This document shows, piece by piece, positions 10,116 to 21,831 of a stretch of DNA of 64,000 nucleotides; position 1 is the first letter of the stretch, and each line of letters opens with the position of its first letter. The DNA lies in NCBI RefSeq assembly GCF_003058165.1, contig NZ_QBUC01000007.1, forward strand, positions 93,564 through 157,563, in the 5' to 3' direction. Origin of the DNA: Paenisporosarcina sp. OV554. GTDB taxonomy: Bacteria > Bacillota > Bacilli > Bacillales_A > Planococcaceae. Below the pieces are notes generated by a model. That model searched no databases. It saw only the letters and a list, made by a program, of their open reading frames with translations, and was not told the origin of the DNA. The translations under genes and the position numbers were made by a program.

Positions 10116-10179
10116 GGGTTGCGATTGTCTTCAAGACACGCAACCCTTATTCGTGGGAGGTTTAACCCGTTAAAACCAC
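10116..10179 (+). promoter_or_regulatory. Structured rplK-rplA intergenic RNA, probable L1 regulatory site
   Basis: A long hairpin is formed by GGGTTGCG (10116-10123) and CGCAACCC (10139-10146) with an inner TGTCT/AGACA stem. It is followed by a GTGG...CCAC element (10153-10179) just before the rplA Shine-Dalgarno. L1 is known to autoregulate by binding mRNA that mimics its rRNA site. Assigning this element to L1 is an inference from position. Confidence 0.55.
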
Positions 10180-10200
10180 AATCAAGGAGGAATTTTCAAA

Positions 10201-10902
10201 ATGGCTAAAAAAGGTAAAAAATTACAAGATGCAGCTAAATTAGTAGACCGTACAAAAGTGTACGCTGCTACTGAAGCGATCGAACTTGCTAAAAAAACTA
10301 GCACAGTAAACTTTGACGCAACTGTTGAAGTGGCATTCAAATTAGGTATCGACACACGTAAAAATGACCAACAAATCCGTGGGGCAGTAGTACTTCCAAA
10401 CGGAACTGGTAAAACTCAACGTGTTTTAGTTTTCGCAAAAGGCGAAAAAATTAAAGAAGCAGAAGCTGCTGGCGCTGACTATGTTGGCGATACAGAGTTC
10501 ATCAACAAAATCCAACAAGGATGGTTTGACTTCGATGTAATCGTAGCTACTCCAGACATGATGGGTGAAGTTGGTAAATTAGGTCGTGTTTTAGGACCGA
10601 AAGGCTTAATGCCAAACCCTAAAACAGGAACTGTAACATTCGACGTAACTAAAGCAATCGAAGAAATCAAGGCTGGTAAAGTTGAGTACCGTGCTGACAA
10701 AGCTGGTATCATTCATGCACCAATCGGTAAAGTTTCTTTCGAAGATGATAAGTTAGTTGAAAACTTCTTGGCAGTATTTGATGTTGTTCTAAAAGCTAAG
10801 CCATCAGCAGCTAAAGGGACATACATGAAATCTGTTAACATCACAACAACTATGGGTCCATCTGTAAAAGTGGATTCTTCAAGTGTAAAAGTTAGCAAAT
10901 AA
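10201..10902 (+). CDS. rplA: 50S ribosomal protein L1
   Basis: L1 forms the stalk at the ribosomal E site and acts as a translational repressor in many bacteria. The 233-aa length is typical. The motif [16 protein letters not shown], the conserved L1 signature, is present. The start follows AAGGAGGAATTTTCAAA. Confidence 0.98.
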   Translation: MAKKGKKLQDAAKLVDRTKVYAATEAIELAKKTSTVNFDATVEVAFKLGIDTRKNDQQIRGAVVLPNGTGKTQRVLVFAKGEKIKEAEAAGADYVGDTEFINKIQQGWFDFDVIVATPDMMGEVGKLGRVLGPKGLMPNPKTGTVTFDVTKAIEEIKAGKVEYRADKAGIIHAPIGKVSFEDDKLVENFLAVFDVVLKAKPSAAKGTYMKSVNITTTMGPSVKVDSSSVKVSK

Positions 10903-10904
10903 TA

Positions 10905-10933
10905 TTGACAGTAAAGAGTCTATCTGTTATGAT
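10905..10933 (+). promoter_or_regulatory. Strong SigA promoter of rplJ-rplL
   Basis: TTGACA (10905-10910), 17-bp spacer, TATGAT (10928-10933): near-consensus, just downstream of rplA. Confidence 0.85.
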
Positions 10934-10939
10934 GATTTT

Positions 10940-11085
10940 TGTTGTAAATTAATTATTTGTACCGTAGACAGTAGGGGCGACTTGTCGCATAATGATCCTA
11001 CCGAGGACATGCATTCAGATTCTTTTTAAGATGACGTTTCAGCCCCTGTCTATATTTATAGACCAGGGGCTTTTCTTTTGGCGGT
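10940..11085 (+). promoter_or_regulatory. L10 leader with attenuator
   Basis: The roughly 150-nt leader contains the structured L10 leader region and ends with a hairpin, GCCCCTG...CAGGGGC (11042-11070), followed by a T-rich run. In Firmicutes the L10(L12)4 complex binds this leader and limits rplJ-rplL expression. The assignment rests on position and on the general structure; an Rfam search would settle it. Confidence 0.8.
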
Positions 11086-11117
11086 ATAAATGACTCATTC
11101 TATTAGGAGGTGTCCAG

Positions 11118-11618
11118 ATGAGCAAAGCAATCGAAGCTAAAAAGGTTCGAGTTGAAGAAATTACTGAAAAGTTCAAAACAGCAGCTACTGTAGTAGTAGT
11201 TGATTACCGTGGCTTGACTGTAGGTCAAGTAACTGAACTTCGTAAGCAACTTCGTGAAGCAGGTGTTGAATTCAAAGTGTATAAAAACACAATGACTCGC
11301 CGTGCGATTGAAGTAGCTGGTCTTGAAGGCTTGAATGAAAGTCTTACAGGTCCAAACGCAATTGCGTTTTCAACAGAAGACGTAGTAGCGCCAGCGAAAA
11401 TCATCAACGATTTCGCTAAAAAGAACGACAAGCTTGAAATCAAAGCTGGTGTTATCGAAGGTGCTATCGCATCTGCTGATGACATTAAAGCACTTGCAGA
11501 ACTTCCTTCTCGCGAAGGTTTGTTGTCAATGCTACTCAGCGTTCTACAAGCTCCAATGCGCAACTTTGCACTTGTAACAAAAGCTGTTGCAGAACAAAAA
11601 GAAGAGCAAGGCGCGTAA
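11118..11618 (+). CDS. rplJ: 50S ribosomal protein L10
   Basis: L10 anchors the L7/L12 stalk to the ribosome. The 166-residue protein has the N-terminal rRNA-binding domain with motif [20 protein letters not shown]. The C-terminal helix that binds L12 dimers follows. The start follows AGGAGGTGTCCAG. Confidence 0.97.
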   Translation: MSKAIEAKKVRVEEITEKFKTAATVVVVDYRGLTVGQVTELRKQLREAGVEFKVYKNTMTRRAIEVAGLEGLNESLTGPNAIAFSTEDVVAPAKIINDFAKKNDKLEIKAGVIEGAIASADDIKALAELPSREGLLSMLLSVLQAPMRNFALVTKAVAEQKEEQGA

Positions 11619-11692
11619 TTCGTTACACGGCTTAACTCTTAAACCTGGGGTATACCCCAACAAAAAAATATTCCTATTAGGAGGAACATATA

Positions 11693-12055
11693 ATGAACAA
11701 CACTCAAATCCTTGAAGCAATCAAAGGTATGACAGTTCTTGAATTAAACGACTTAGTAAAAGCAATCGAAGAAGAATTTGGCGTTACAGCTGCTGCACCA
11801 ATGGCTATGGCTGCTGGTGGCGGTGCTGCTGCTGAAGAAGAAAAAACTGAATTTGATGTAATCCTATCTGCTGTAGGAGATCAAAAAATCAAAGTAATCA
11901 AAGCAGTTCGTGAAATCACTGGTTTAGGTCTTAAAGAAGCTAAAGAAGTTGTAGACAACGCTCCTAAAGCTCTTAAAGAAGGCGTTACTAAAGAAGAAGC
12001 AGAAGAAATCAAAACTAAACTTGCTGAAGTTGGCGCTTCTGTAGAAGTAAAATAA
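11693..12055 (+). CDS. rplL: 50S ribosomal protein L7/L12
   Basis: This is the multicopy stalk protein that recruits translational GTPases. The 120 residues show the N-terminal dimerisation domain, an Ala/Gly-rich hinge near residues 34-50, and the C-terminal domain with [29 protein letters not shown] precedes the ATG. Confidence 0.98.
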   Translation: MNNTQILEAIKGMTVLELNDLVKAIEEEFGVTAAAPMAMAAGGGAAAEEEKTEFDVILSAVGDQKIKVIKAVREITGLGLKEAKEVVDNAPKALKEGVTKEEAEEIKTKLAEVGASVEVK

Positions 12056-12074
12056 TTTCTATTAATAGTTTTTG

Positions 12075-12106
12075 GAAAGCTCGTCAGTTATCGGCGGGCT
12101 TTTTCT
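12075..12106 (+). terminator. Terminator after rplL
   Basis: AAGCTCGTC pairs with GGCGGGCTT (with G-U pairs), followed by TTTTTC. Confidence 0.8.
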
Positions 12107-12138
12107 TCATTTAATAAACAGGTTAGAGGGTGCCCGGA

Positions 12139-12744
12139 ATGGCTGAACATTATTATTCGAAAAAACCTCAAACAGACAGCAAGCCTAAGTCATGGAGTTT
12201 TACGCTGCGTGATGAATTGTTTCAATTTGAAACTGATACAGGGGTTTTTAGTAAAAGCGAAGTAGATTTTGGCTCCCGTGTGTTAATTGATGCGTTTGTA
12301 ATGCCAATAACTGAAGGCCCAGTATTAGATGTGGGTTGTGGGTATGGACCTATTGGGTTATCCATCGCCAAAATTGATGAAAATCGTACAATTCACATGG
12401 TTGACATTAATGAACGTGCAGTCCAACTTTCACGCAAAAATGCGGAAGGTAACGGGGTACAAAATGTACGAATCTATGAAAGTGATGGATTAACCGAAGT
12501 TACCGAAACTGACTTTGCTGCAATTTTAACAAACCCGCCTATTCGTGCTGGAAAACAAACGATTTTTCGTTTTTATTTAGATGCCTATACGAAATTATGT
12601 GTGGGTGGAGAGTTGTGGGTTGTCATTCAGAAGAAACAAGGAGCTCCATCAACTTTCGATCGATTAGAAGAGATTTTCGGTCAAGTTGAAGTAGTCGATA
12701 AAGTAAGAGGTTACTGGATCATAAAGGCTGAGAAAGTCAAATGA
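12139..12744 (+). CDS. ybxB: Class I SAM-dependent methyltransferase, RsmC-like (YbxB)
   Basis: The 201-residue protein has the SAM-binding motif LDVGCGYGPIGL and the catalytic NPP motif (LTNPPIRAGK), typical of small-domain RsmC/RlmG-type N2-guanine rRNA methyltransferases. The RNA target is not known from sequence. The ATG at 12139 follows AGAGGGTG and gives the family N-terminus; GTG 12130 is an alternative. It sits between rplL and rpoB, as in B. subtilis. Confidence 0.9.
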   Translation: MAEHYYSKKPQTDSKPKSWSFTLRDELFQFETDTGVFSKSEVDFGSRVLIDAFVMPITEGPVLDVGCGYGPIGLSIAKIDENRTIHMVDINERAVQLSRKNAEGNGVQNVRIYESDGLTEVTETDFAAILTNPPIRAGKQTIFRFYLDAYTKLCVGGELWVVIQKKQGAPSTFDRLEEIFGQVEVVDKVRGYWIIKAEKVK

Positions 12745-12753
12745 TTATTTGAC

Positions 12754-12780
12754 TTGACAAAATCGCTATGATATTATAAT
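12754..12780 (+). promoter_or_regulatory. Putative rpoB promoter
   Basis: TTGACA (12754-12759) and TATAAT (12775-12780) are both perfect hexamers, with a short 15-bp spacer; an overlapping TTGACT at 12749 gives 20 bp. It lies upstream of the rpoB leader. Confidence 0.6.
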
Positions 12781-12873
12781 AAAATGCAAAAATATTATTT
12801 TGCGGTCGTATGCCCTTTTGTATAAAGTTATTTCGTAAGTGGGTATACTTACCATGAATAAATGTGTTTAACC

Positions 12874-12908
12874 GAAAATGAGCTCTTATAGAACTCGTTT
12901 TCTTTTTG
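12874..12908 (+). terminator. Attenuator-like hairpin in the rpoB leader
   Basis: GAAAATGAG (12874-12882) pairs with CTCGTTTTC (12894-12902), followed by TTTTTG. It is about 70 nt before the rpoB start and about 95 nt after the -10, so it could attenuate rpoBC transcription. Confidence 0.55.
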
Positions 12909-12980
12909 TCTTTTCGACATCATACACTAAATATGGTGTTCCGAAAAGTCCTAATATTGCTTTATTGAGGGGTGAATGAG

Positions 12981-15900
12981 TTGGCAGGTCAACTAGTTCA
13001 GTATGGACAACACCGCGAGCGTAGAAGTTTTGCGCGTATTAAAGAGGTGCTAGAGCTTCCGAATTTAATAGAAATTCAAACAGCATCTTATGAATGGTTC
13101 CTGGAAGAAGGTTTGCGTGAAATGTTCCGAGACATTTCTCCAATAGCTGATTTCACAGGTAATCTTTCACTTGAATTCATCGATTATGCATTAGGCGAGC
13201 CTAAGTATCCAGTCGATGAATCCAAAGAACGGGATGTAACTTATGCGGCACCACTTCGCGTAAAAGTACGTCTGCATAACAAAGAGTCAGATGAAGTAAA
13301 AGAGCAAGATGTCTTCATGGGTGATTTCCCATTGATGACAGAAACAGGTACATTCGTTATTAACGGTGCTGAGCGCGTAATCGTATCTCAGTTAGTTCGT
13401 TCACCAAGTGTTTACTTCCATGACAAGACAGATAAAAATGGTAAAAAAGGTTTTGGCGCAACAGTTATTCCGAACCGTGGAGCATGGTTAGAATATGAAA
13501 TTGATGCGAAAGACGTAGTCTATTGTCGTATCGACCGCACACGTAAATTGCCAGTAACGGTTCTTTTACGTGCCCTTGGTTTCGGTTCTGATCAAGAAAT
13601 TATCGATCTTATTGGCGATAATGAATATCTTCGTAATACGCTAGAAAAAGATAATACGGAAAGCACAGACAAAGCGTTGCTTGAAATTTATGAGCGTCTT
13701 CGTCCAGGCGAACCGCCAACAGTTGAAAGTGCGAAAAGTCTGTTGTATTCACGTTTCTTCGACCCAAAACGCTATGACTTAGCGAATGTAGGTCGTTACA
13801 AAATGAACAAAAAACTGCACATCAAAAACCGTTTGTTTAATCAAACAGTGGCTGAAACGCTTGTTGACCCAGAAACTGGTGAGATTTTAGCAGAACAAGG
13901 TGCATTGATTGACCGTCGTTTACTTGACCGTTTAATTCCACATCTAGAGAATGGAATCGGATTCCAAACAATTTCTCAAGTCGGTGGCGTATTAGAAGGC
14001 GATATCACGTTACAATCAATCAAAATTTATGCTCCAAACAATGAAGCGCAACAAGAAATCAATGTAATCAGCAATGCTTATATTGAAGATGCGATTAAAA
14101 ACATCACACCAGCTGACATTATTTCTTCTATTAGTTATTTCTTCGGCCTGCTTTACAACGTTGGAAACACGGATGACATTGATCATCTAGGTAACCGTCG
14201 TTTACGTTCAGTAGGAGAATTGTTGCAAAATCAATTCCGTATCGGTCTTTCTCGTATGGAACGTGTTGTACGTGAGCGTATGTCTATCAATGACACACAA
14301 TCAATCGTGCCACAACAATTGATTAATATCCGTCCGGTTATTGCTTCAATTAAAGAGTTCTTTGGTAGTTCTCAGTTGTCTCAATTCATGGATCAAACGA
14401 ATCCGCTTGCTGAATTGACTCACAAACGTCGTCTATCGGCATTAGGGCCCGGTGGTTTAACGCGTGAACGTGCAGGGTTTGAAGTACGTGACGTTCATTA
14501 CTCTCACTATGGTCGTATGTGTCCGATTGAAACGCCTGAGGGTCCGAACATTGGACTAATTAACTCACTTTCTAGTTTTGCGAAAGTGAACAAATTCGGT
14601 TTCATCGAAACACCTTATCGTCGAGTTGATCCTGAGTCAGGTTTAGTAACATCTCGTATCGATTATTTAACTGCTGATGAAGAAGACAACTATGTAGTAG
14701 CTCAAGCTAATGCACGTCTAAATGACGATGGACAATTTACTGATGAAGAAGTTGTTGGTCGTTTCCGTGGAGATAACACGGTATTCAAACGTAGTTCAAT
14801 TGATTATATGGACGTTTCACCGAAACAAGTAGTTTCTGCAGCAACAGCGTGTATCCCGTTCTTAGAAAACGATGACTCCAACCGTGCCCTGATGGGTGCG
14901 AACATGCAACGTCAAGCAGTTCCATTATTAAACCCTGAAGCTCCTTTTGTAGGGACAGGTATGGAACATGTGAACGCGCGTGATTCTGGAGCTGCCGTAA
15001 TTGCTAAATTCACTGGTATCGTTGAGCATGTAGAAGCGAGAGAAATTCGAGTTCGTCGTATTGAAGAAATCGATGGCAAAGAAGTTAAAGGCGATTTAAC
15101 AAAATATAAATTACAAAAATTCATTCGTTCTAATCAAGGGACGAGTTATAACCAACGTCCAATCGTAAAAGTTGGCGATCGTGTAAATCCACTTGATATT
15201 CTTGCGGATGGACCATCGATGGAACGTGGAGAAATGGCACTTGGACGTAATGTACTAGTGGCGTTTATGACGTGGGATGGTTATAACTATGAAGATGCTG
15301 TAATCATGAGTGAACGTCTTGTAAAAGACGATGTGTACACTTCTGTGCATATTGAAGAATATGAGTCGGAATCTCGTGATACGAAACTCGGACCTGAAGA
15401 AATCACACGTGATATTCCAAACGTAGGAGAAGAAGCGCTTCGTAACTTAGACGACCGTGGAATCATCCGAGTTGGTGCGGAAGTTCGCGATGGCGATATC
15501 TTAGTAGGTAAAGTAACACCTAAAGGGGTTACTGAGTTAACGGCTGAAGAACGATTATTACATGCAATCTTTGGTGAAAAAGCACGTGAAGTTCGTGATA
15601 CATCTCTTCGTGTACCTCATGGTGCAGGCGGAATTATCTTGGACGTTAAAGTGTTCAATCGTGAAGATGGCGACGAGCTTCCACCTGGTGTGAATCAACT
15701 CGTTCGTGCATATATCGTTCAAAAACGTAAAATTTCTGTTGGAGATAAAATGGCTGGACGTCATGGTAACAAAGGTGTTATCTCGCGTATTCTTCCAGAA
15801 GAAGATATGCCATTCATGCCGGATGGTACTCCAGTAGATATCATGCTTAACCCTCTAGGCGTTCCATCTCGTATGAACATCGGTCAAGTATTAGAGCTAC

Positions 15901-16532
15901 ACTTAGGTATGGCTTCTCGTAAACTTGGTATTCATATGGCTTCACCAGTATTTGATGGTGCCAATGAAGCAGATGTTTGGGACACTATGGAAGAATCTGG
16001 TATGAACCGTGATGGTAAAACAACATTGTATGACGGACGCTCTGGTGAACCATTTGATAACCGTGTATCTGTCGGTGTTATGTATATGATTAAGTTAGCC
16101 CACATGGTTGATGATAAATTGCATGCACGTTCAACTGGACCTTACTCTCTTGTTACGCAACAACCGCTTGGTGGTAAAGCACAATTCGGTGGACAACGTT
16201 TCGGTGAGATGGAGGTTTGGGCACTTGAGGCATATGGTGCTGCTTATACACTTCAAGAAATCTTGACAGTGAAATCCGATGACGTAGTGGGTCGTGTGAA
16301 AACATACGAAGCTATTGTTAAAGGCGAGAGCGTACCACAACCAGGTGTACCAGAATCATTTAAAGTATTAATTAAAGAACTTCAAAGTTTAGGTATGGAC
16401 GTTAAGATGTTAACTATCGACGACGAAGAAATTGAACTGCGTGATTTGGATGAAGAAGACGATCTTCACCCAACTGATGCACTAAATATCATGCCAACAA
16501 CGGACGGAGTGCCGGTAGGTTCAGCCGAATAA
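12981..16532 (+). CDS. rpoB: DNA-directed RNA polymerase subunit beta
   Basis: This is the catalytic beta subunit of RNA polymerase. The TTG at 12981, after GAGGGGTG, gives an 1183-residue product starting AGQLVQYG as in B. subtilis; GTG 12972 would overlap the Shine-Dalgarno. The rifampicin region around [20 protein letters not shown] and RLSALGPGG shows no known resistance change. The active-site regions and the motif [12 protein letters not shown] are intact. The acidic C-terminal tail is short. Confidence 0.98.
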   Translation: MAGQLVQYGQHRERRSFARIKEVLELPNLIEIQTASYEWFLEEGLREMFRDISPIADFTGNLSLEFIDYALGEPKYPVDESKERDVTYAAPLRVKVRLHNKESDEVKEQDVFMGDFPLMTETGTFVINGAERVIVSQLVRSPSVYFHDKTDKNGKKGFGATVIPNRGAWLEYEIDAKDVVYCRIDRTRKLPVTVLLRALGFGSDQEIIDLIGDNEYLRNTLEKDNTESTDKALLEIYERLRPGEPPTVESAKSLLYSRFFDPKRYDLANVGRYKMNKKLHIKNRLFNQTVAETLVDPETGEILAEQGALIDRRLLDRLIPHLENGIGFQTISQVGGVLEGDITLQSIKIYAPNNEAQQEINVISNAYIEDAIKNITPADIISSISYFFGLLYNVGNTDDIDHLGNRRLRSVGELLQNQFRIGLSRMERVVRERMSINDTQSIVPQQLINIRPVIASIKEFFGSSQLSQFMDQTNPLAELTHKRRLSALGPGGLTRERAGFEVRDVHYSHYGRMCPIETPEGPNIGLINSLSSFAKVNKFGFIETPYRRVDPESGLVTSRIDYLTADEEDNYVVAQANARLNDDGQFTDEEVVGRFRGDNTVFKRSSIDYMDVSPKQVVSAATACIPFLENDDSNRALMGANMQRQAVPLLNPEAPFVGTGMEHVNARDSGAAVIAKFTGIVEHVEAREIRVRRIEEIDGKEVKGDLTKYKLQKFIRSNQGTSYNQRPIVKVGDRVNPLDILADGPSMERGEMALGRNVLVAFMTWDGYNYEDAVIMSERLVKDDVYTSVHIEEYESESRDTKLGPEEITRDIPNVGEEALRNLDDRGIIRVGAEVRDGDILVGKVTPKGVTELTAEERLLHAIFGEKAREVRDTSLRVPHGAGGIILDVKVFNREDGDELPPGVNQLVRAYIVQKRKISVGDKMAGRHGNKGVISRILPEEDMPFMPDGTPVDIMLNPLGVPSRMNIGQVLELHLGMASRKLGIHMASPVFDGANEADVWDTMEESGMNRDGKTTLYDGRSGEPFDNRVSVGVMYMIKLAHMVDDKLHARSTGPYSLVTQQPLGGKAQFGGQRFGEMEVWALEAYGAAYTLQEILTVKSDDVVGRVKTYEAIVKGESVPQPGVPESFKVLIKELQSLGMDVKMLTIDDEEIELRDLDEEDDLHPTDALNIMPTTDGVPVGSAE

Positions 16533-16576
16533 AGGTTGACTGATACGGTTTATATATAAAACGTTTTGAGAAATAA

Positions 16577-16598
16577 GGGCAGGCCTTCATACCTGCCC
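16577..16598 (+). terminator. GC-rich hairpin between rpoB and rpoC
   Basis: GGGCAGG (16577-16583) and CCTGCCC (16592-16598) form a perfect 7-bp stem with a weak T-rich tail. It may be a pause site, a partial terminator or an mRNA processing site. Confidence 0.5.
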
Positions 16599-16681
16599 GC
16601 ATTTCCATTTTCATAAAAGTTATCCGCCTGAGCTAAGTGGATAAAGTCTTTAAAAGACCCAGACTAAGGGAGGTAGGCTCC

Positions 16682-19600
16682 TTGATAGACGTTAATAATT
16701 TTGAGTACATGAAGATTGGTTTAGCATCTCCTGACAAGATTCGTTCTTGGTCATATGGTGAAGTGAAGAAGCCTGAAACGATTAACTACCGCACACTAAA
16801 ACCTGAAAAAGATGGTTTGTTCTGTGAACGTATTTTCGGTCCAACAAAAGACTGGGAATGTCATTGTGGTAAGTATAAGCGTGTTCGTTATAAAGGCGTT
16901 GTATGTGATCGTTGTGGCGTTGAAGTTACACGTTCAAAAGTACGTCGTGAGCGCATGGGTCACATTGAATTAGCGGCTCCTGTATCACATATTTGGTATT
17001 TCAAAGGAATTCCAAGTCGTATGGGACTTATTCTTGATATGTCTCCTCGTTCATTAGAAGAAGTAATTTACTTTGCTTCTTATGTAGTTGTAGATCCTGC
17101 AAATACACCGCTTGAACGCAAGCAACTATTGTCTGAGAAAGAATATCGTGCATACCGTGAAAAATATGGCAAGAAATTCTATGCTGCAATGGGTGCTGAA
17201 GCAATTAAGCGTCTTCTTCAAGATTTAGATCTTGAGAAAGAAACTGAAATGTTGAAAGAAGAACTTAAAACTGCAGCAGGTCAACGACGTACGCGTGCAA
17301 TTAAACGATTAGAAGTTGTTGAATCATTCCGTAACTCTGGTAACAAACCTGATTGGATGATTTTAGATGTCCTTCCAGTAATACCGCCAGAAATACGTCC
17401 AATGGTGCAATTAGATGGCGGTCGTTTTGCTACATCTGATTTAAATGATTTGTATCGTCGTGTTATCAACCGTAATAACCGTTTAAAACGTTTACTTGAT
17501 CTTGGCGCGCCAGGTATCATTGTTCAAAACGAAAAACGTATGTTACAAGAAGCTGTTGATGCATTGATTGATAATGGTCGTCGTGGCCGTCCAGTTACTG
17601 GACCGGGTAACCGTCCATTGAAATCACTTTCACATATGTTAAAAGGGAAACAAGGTCGTTTCCGTCAAAACTTACTAGGTAAACGTGTTGACTACTCTGG
17701 TCGTTCGGTTATCGTTGTAGGTCCAAACTTGAAAATGTATCAATGTGGACTTCCAAAAGAAATGGCAATTGAATTATTCAAACCATTTGTTATGAAAGAA
17801 CTTGTTGAACGTGGCTTAGCTCACAACATTAAGAGTGCAAAACGTAAAATCGAACGTATGCATTCTGAAGTTTGGGATGTATTGGAAGACGTAATTAAGG
17901 AGCATCCGGTTTTATTAAACCGCGCACCTACTCTTCACCGATTAGGTATTCAAGCTTTCGAACCTACATTAGTAGAAGGCCGTGCGATTCGTCTTCACCC
18001 ACTGGTATGTACAGCTTACAACGCTGACTTCGATGGTGACCAAATGGCAGTTCACGTTCCTTTATCAGCAGAAGCGCAAGCAGAAGCTCGTTTGCTAATG
18101 TTAGCTGCACAAAACATTTTGAATCCGAAAGATGGAAAACCAGTTGTTACACCATCTCAAGATATGGTTTTAGGTAACTATTACTTAACACTTGAGCGTA
18201 AAGGTGCAACAGGAGAAGGTTCTACATTCTACGGACCAAATGAAGTATTGCTTGCATACCAAAATGGACATGCACATTTGCATACACGTATTGCAATTGC
18301 AGCAGGTTCATTGAAAAACCAAACATTCTCTGAAGAACAAAACAAAATGTTGTTATTAACAACTGTAGGTAAAGTGATTTTCAATGAAATTTTACCTGAA
18401 ACTTTCCCGTACATTAATGAACCTACGGACTTCAACCTTCAAGTTGAAACGCCGTCTAAATATTTTGTTCCTACAACGACAGATGTTCGCAAGCATATCG
18501 CCGAAGAGGAACTCGTATCACCGTTCAAGAAGAAAATTCTTGGAAACATCATTGCTGAAGTATTTAAACGTTTCCATATTACTGAAACGTCTAGAATGCT
18601 TGACCGTATGAAAAACCTTGGTTTCAAATACTCGACTAGAGCCGGTATTACAATCGGTATTTCCGATATCGTGGTACTACCAGACAAAGGTGAAGTATTA
18701 GAAGAAGCTCAAGATAAAGTAGATAAAGTTCTGAAGCAATTCCGTCGTGGTTTGATTACAGAAGAAGAACGTTATGATCGTGTTATTTCTTATTGGAGTG
18801 CAGCTAAAGATGTTATTCAAGAAAAACTAATGAAATCTTTAGACAATTTAAACCCAATCTTCATGATGAGTGACTCTGGAGCGCGTGGTAACGCATCCAA
18901 CTTTACTCAACTTGCAGGTATGCGTGGTTTAATGGCCAATCCAGCCGGTCGTATTATCGAACTACCTATTAAATCATCATTCCGTGAAGGTTTAACGGTT
19001 CTTGAATACTTCATCTCGACGCATGGTGCTCGTAAAGGTCTTGCGGATACAGCACTTAAAACAGCCGATTCAGGTTACCTAACACGTCGTTTAGTAGACG
19101 TTGCTCAAGACGTTATTGTTCGTGAAGATGAATGCGGAACGGACCGTGGCTTATTGATTGGCGCATTAATGGATGGCACAGAAGTAATTGAAGGCTTTGA
19201 CGAGCGTATTGTTGGTCGTCATACACGTAAAACAATTTACCATCCAGAAACGAAAAAAGTTATTTTGGATAAAGATGGTTTAATTACAGAAGACGTAGCT
19301 CGCGTTATTTTAGATGCTGGAATTGAAGAACTTACAATCCGTTCGGCATTTACATGTAACACGAAACATGGCGTATGTAAAAAATGTTACGGTACTAACT
19401 TAGCAACTGGAGAAGACGTTGAAGTTGGTGAAGCAGTTGGTATTATTGCTGCCCAATCAATCGGTGAACCAGGTACTCAGTTAACAATGCGTACGTTCCA
19501 TACGGGCGGTGTTGCTGGAGACGATATTACTCAAGGTCTTCCACGTATCCAAGAGATTTTCGAATCTCGTAACCCTAAAGGTCAAGCGGTTATTTCTGAA

Positions 19601-20284
19601 ATTACAGGGGTTATCTCTGCAATTGAAGAAATTCGTGAAGGTCAAAAAGAAATCACAGTTCAAGGTGACGTTGAAACACGTAAATATCTTTCTCCGTATA
19701 ATGGTCGCTTGAAAGTTCAATTAGATGACCAAATTAAACGTGGTGAAGTATTAACAGAAGGTTCAATCGATCCAAAAGAATTGTTAAAAGTTAAAGATGT
19801 TTCTACAGTACAAGTTTACTTGCTAAAAGAAGTTCAAAAAGTATACCGTATGCAGGGTGTAGAAATTGGTGACAAACATATCGAAGTAATGGTTCGCCAA
19901 ATGCTCCGCAAAGTGCGTGTAATCGAGGCTGGTGAAACTGAACTATTACCTGGTTCATTACTCGACATTCACCAATTTGCAGAAGCGAATAAAGATGCAG
20001 TGTTAAGCGGAAAAATTCCTGCAACATGTCGCCCAGTTATTCTCGGTATTACAAAAGCTTCACTTGAAACAGAATCGTTCTTATCAGCAGCGTCATTCCA
20101 AGAAACTACGCGTGTATTAACAGACGCGGCAATTAAAGGGAAACGTGATGAATTACTTGGCTTGAAAGAAAATGTTATTATTGGTAAACTCGTTCCAGCG
20201 GGTACTGGTATGCAACGTTACCGTCAAATCAAGATAGTTGATGTAAATAAAAATGAAACTGAAGTAGCAGTGAGCGCTGAATAA
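16682..20284 (+). CDS. rpoC: DNA-directed RNA polymerase subunit beta'
   Basis: This subunit forms the clamp and holds the catalytic magnesium through NADFDGD. The TTG at 16682, after AAGGGAGGT, is chosen because the protein then begins [16 protein letters not shown] like its relatives; the GTG at 16637 lacks a site. The 1200 residues include the N-terminal zinc finger (CHCGKYKR and CDRCG) and the second zinc site ([11 protein letters not shown]). They also contain the trigger-loop region near [20 protein letters not shown]. Confidence 0.98.
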   Translation: MIDVNNFEYMKIGLASPDKIRSWSYGEVKKPETINYRTLKPEKDGLFCERIFGPTKDWECHCGKYKRVRYKGVVCDRCGVEVTRSKVRRERMGHIELAAPVSHIWYFKGIPSRMGLILDMSPRSLEEVIYFASYVVVDPANTPLERKQLLSEKEYRAYREKYGKKFYAAMGAEAIKRLLQDLDLEKETEMLKEELKTAAGQRRTRAIKRLEVVESFRNSGNKPDWMILDVLPVIPPEIRPMVQLDGGRFATSDLNDLYRRVINRNNRLKRLLDLGAPGIIVQNEKRMLQEAVDALIDNGRRGRPVTGPGNRPLKSLSHMLKGKQGRFRQNLLGKRVDYSGRSVIVVGPNLKMYQCGLPKEMAIELFKPFVMKELVERGLAHNIKSAKRKIERMHSEVWDVLEDVIKEHPVLLNRAPTLHRLGIQAFEPTLVEGRAIRLHPLVCTAYNADFDGDQMAVHVPLSAEAQAEARLLMLAAQNILNPKDGKPVVTPSQDMVLGNYYLTLERKGATGEGSTFYGPNEVLLAYQNGHAHLHTRIAIAAGSLKNQTFSEEQNKMLLLTTVGKVIFNEILPETFPYINEPTDFNLQVETPSKYFVPTTTDVRKHIAEEELVSPFKKKILGNIIAEVFKRFHITETSRMLDRMKNLGFKYSTRAGITIGISDIVVLPDKGEVLEEAQDKVDKVLKQFRRGLITEEERYDRVISYWSAAKDVIQEKLMKSLDNLNPIFMMSDSGARGNASNFTQLAGMRGLMANPAGRIIELPIKSSFREGLTVLEYFISTHGARKGLADTALKTADSGYLTRRLVDVAQDVIVREDECGTDRGLLIGALMDGTEVIEGFDERIVGRHTRKTIYHPETKKVILDKDGLITEDVARVILDAGIEELTIRSAFTCNTKHGVCKKCYGTNLATGEDVEVGEAVGIIAAQSIGEPGTQLTMRTFHTGGVAGDDITQGLPRIQEIFESRNPKGQAVISEITGVISAIEEIREGQKEITVQGDVETRKYLSPYNGRLKVQLDDQIKRGEVLTEGSIDPKELLKVKDVSTVQVYLLKEVQKVYRMQGVEIGDKHIEVMVRQMLRKVRVIEAGETELLPGSLLDIHQFAEANKDAVLSGKIPATCRPVILGITKASLETESFLSAASFQETTRVLTDAAIKGKRDELLGLKENVIIGKLVPAGTGMQRYRQIKIVDVNKNETEVAVSAE

Positions 20285-20296
20285 ATTAATAACAAT

Positions 20297-20331
20297 CCGG
20301 TGGGGTTAATACATAACCCCCCGGTATTTAT
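20297..20331 (+). terminator. Terminator after rpoC
   Basis: CCGG-T-GGGGTTA pairs with TAACCCC-CCGG (20297-20324), then a T-rich TATTTATTT. Confidence 0.7.
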
Positions 20332-20410
20332 TTCTAGCTTCACAGACCAGATCGAACATTCATTGTTCTAATGTCGGAGTCGGTCTAACTACTTTTCAAC
20401 AAAAAACTGG

Positions 20411-20439
20411 TTGACAGATAAAATTATGAATGATACCAT
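20411..20439 (+). promoter_or_regulatory. Putative promoter of rplGB-rpsL-rpsG-fusA-tuf
   Basis: TTGACA (20411-20416), 17-bp spacer, TACCAT (20434-20439). Confidence 0.65.
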
Positions 20440-20486
20440 GTTTAAGGTTGATAGTTGAAGGTCTGGGTCTTTGGAGGATATGCAAA

Positions 20487-20735
20487 ATGTCTTATGAAAA
20501 AGTTAATCAGGCGAAGAAAACCGTCATCGGTACTAAGCAAACAGTAAAAGCAATCCATGGTGGCCATGTAACAGAAATTTTAGTGGCTCGAGATGCAGAC
20601 AGTCGAATCACCCAATCAGCTATTCAGACAGCACAAGAAAACGGTGTGAAGATTGACTATGTTGAGTCTAGAATAGAACTTGGTAAAGCCTGCGGACTTC
20701 AAGTAGGTGCAGCAGTTGTTGCAATTACTGTGTAA
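20487..20735 (+). CDS. rplGB: L7Ae-type kink-turn binding ribosomal protein
   Basis: This 82-residue L7Ae/L30e-family protein (YbxF in B. subtilis) binds kink-turn RNA. Conserved segments are GTKQTVKAI near the N-terminus, LVARDADSR and a GKACGLQVGAAVVAI C-terminus. The ATG at 20487 follows TTGGAGGAT; the longer frame upstream crosses the promoter and is rejected. It leads the str operon. Confidence 0.94.
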   Translation: MSYEKVNQAKKTVIGTKQTVKAIHGGHVTEILVARDADSRITQSAIQTAQENGVKIDYVESRIELGKACGLQVGAAVVAITV

Positions 20736-20834
20736 CAGTTTTTGTGTATGAACACAAAGACTTTGTTTTTTACCCAAAAATGAACCACCTGGATGTGTGG
20801 TATTACAACGATCAGAAGAAGGGAGGAATAATCG

Positions 20835-21257
20835 ATGCCTACAATTAACCAATTGGTACGTAAGCCTCGTAAATCCAAGACTGTAAAATCAAACTCACCT
20901 GCTTTGAATAAAGGGTATAACAGCTCTAAAAAAACGTTAACAAACGTTAATTCACCGCAAAAACGTGGGGTTTGTACACGTGTTGGTACAATGACACCAA
21001 GAAAGCCAAACTCAGCGCTTCGTAAATACGCGCGTGTACGTTTAACTAACCTATTAGAGGTTACTGCGTACATCCCGGGTGAAGGTCATAACCTTCAAGA
21101 ACACAGTGTTGTTCTAATCCGTGGAGGACGAGTAAAAGATTTAGCGGGTGTACGTTACCATATCGTACGTGGTGCTCTTGATACAGCTGGTGTTACTGGC
21201 CGTATGCAAAGCCGTTCATTATACGGAACTAAACGCCCTAAAGTTAAAAAAAGCTAA
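20835..21257 (+). CDS. rpsL: 30S ribosomal protein S12, with changes at two streptomycin sites
   Basis: S12 helps decode at the A site. The 140-aa protein is full length and begins [12 protein letters not shown] after GGGAGGAATAATCG. Two positions depart from near-universal sequence. The loop normally [11 protein letters not shown] reads [11 protein letters not shown]: residue 56 is Arg, coded AGA at 21000-21002. The loop normally VKDLPGVRY reads VKDLAGVRY: residue 104 is Ala, coded GCG at 21144-21146. They equal E. coli Lys42 and Pro90, both classic streptomycin resistance or dependence sites. AGA is the only AGA/AGG arginine codon in the gene. Confidence 0.98.
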   Translation: MPTINQLVRKPRKSKTVKSNSPALNKGYNSSKKTLTNVNSPQKRGVCTRVGTMTPRKPNSALRKYARVRLTNLLEVTAYIPGEGHNLQEHSVVLIRGGRVKDLAGVRYHIVRGALDTAGVTGRMQSRSLYGTKRPKVKKS

Positions 21258-21309
21258 TAAAAGTTAACACAAAATAAAATCATAGATTTTTTCGAAAGGA
21301 GGAAAACAC

Positions 21310-21780
21310 ATGCCTCGTAAAGGTCCTGTTTCCAAACGTGACGTGTTACCAGATCCAATATACAATTCAAAATTAGTAACTCGTTTAGTCAACAAATTAA
21401 TGGTGGATGGTAAAAGAGGTACTTCTCAAAAAATTCTTTATGGAGCTTTTGAACTTGTTCAAGAACGTTCAGGTAAAGATTCTTTAGAAGTATTTGAAGC
21501 TGCTCTTGCAAACATTATGCCAGTACTTGAAGTTAAAGCTCGCCGTGTTGGTGGTTCTAACTATCAGGTGCCAATCGAAGTTCGTCCAGAACGTCGTTCT
21601 ACATTAGGTCTTCGCTACTTAGTGAACTATTCTCGTCTTCGTGGGGAGAAAACAATGGAAGAGCGTTTAGCTAATGAAATTCTTGACGCTTCTAACAACA
21701 CAGGTGCTTCTGTGAAGAAACGTGAAGATATGCACAAAATGGCGGAAGCTAACAAAGCGTTTGCTCATTACCGCTGGTAG
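21310..21780 (+). CDS. rpsG: 30S ribosomal protein S7
   Basis: S7 nucleates the 30S head. The 156-residue protein contains the S7 signature around [17 protein letters not shown] and the C-terminal [35 protein letters not shown] precedes the start. Confidence 0.98.
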   Translation: MPRKGPVSKRDVLPDPIYNSKLVTRLVNKLMVDGKRGTSQKILYGAFELVQERSGKDSLEVFEAALANIMPVLEVKARRVGGSNYQVPIEVRPERRSTLGLRYLVNYSRLRGEKTMEERLANEILDASNNTGASVKKREDMHKMAEANKAFAHYRW

Positions 21781-21831
21781 GATTTTTCATCCACTAATCA
21801 TTCTAATTTGAGATGGAAGGAGAAATACAAA

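Noticed and set aside
14350..14460. Rifampicin-resistance change in RpoB, sought because of the S12 changes
   Set aside because: The region matches the sensitive Bacillus sequence at the positions usually altered.
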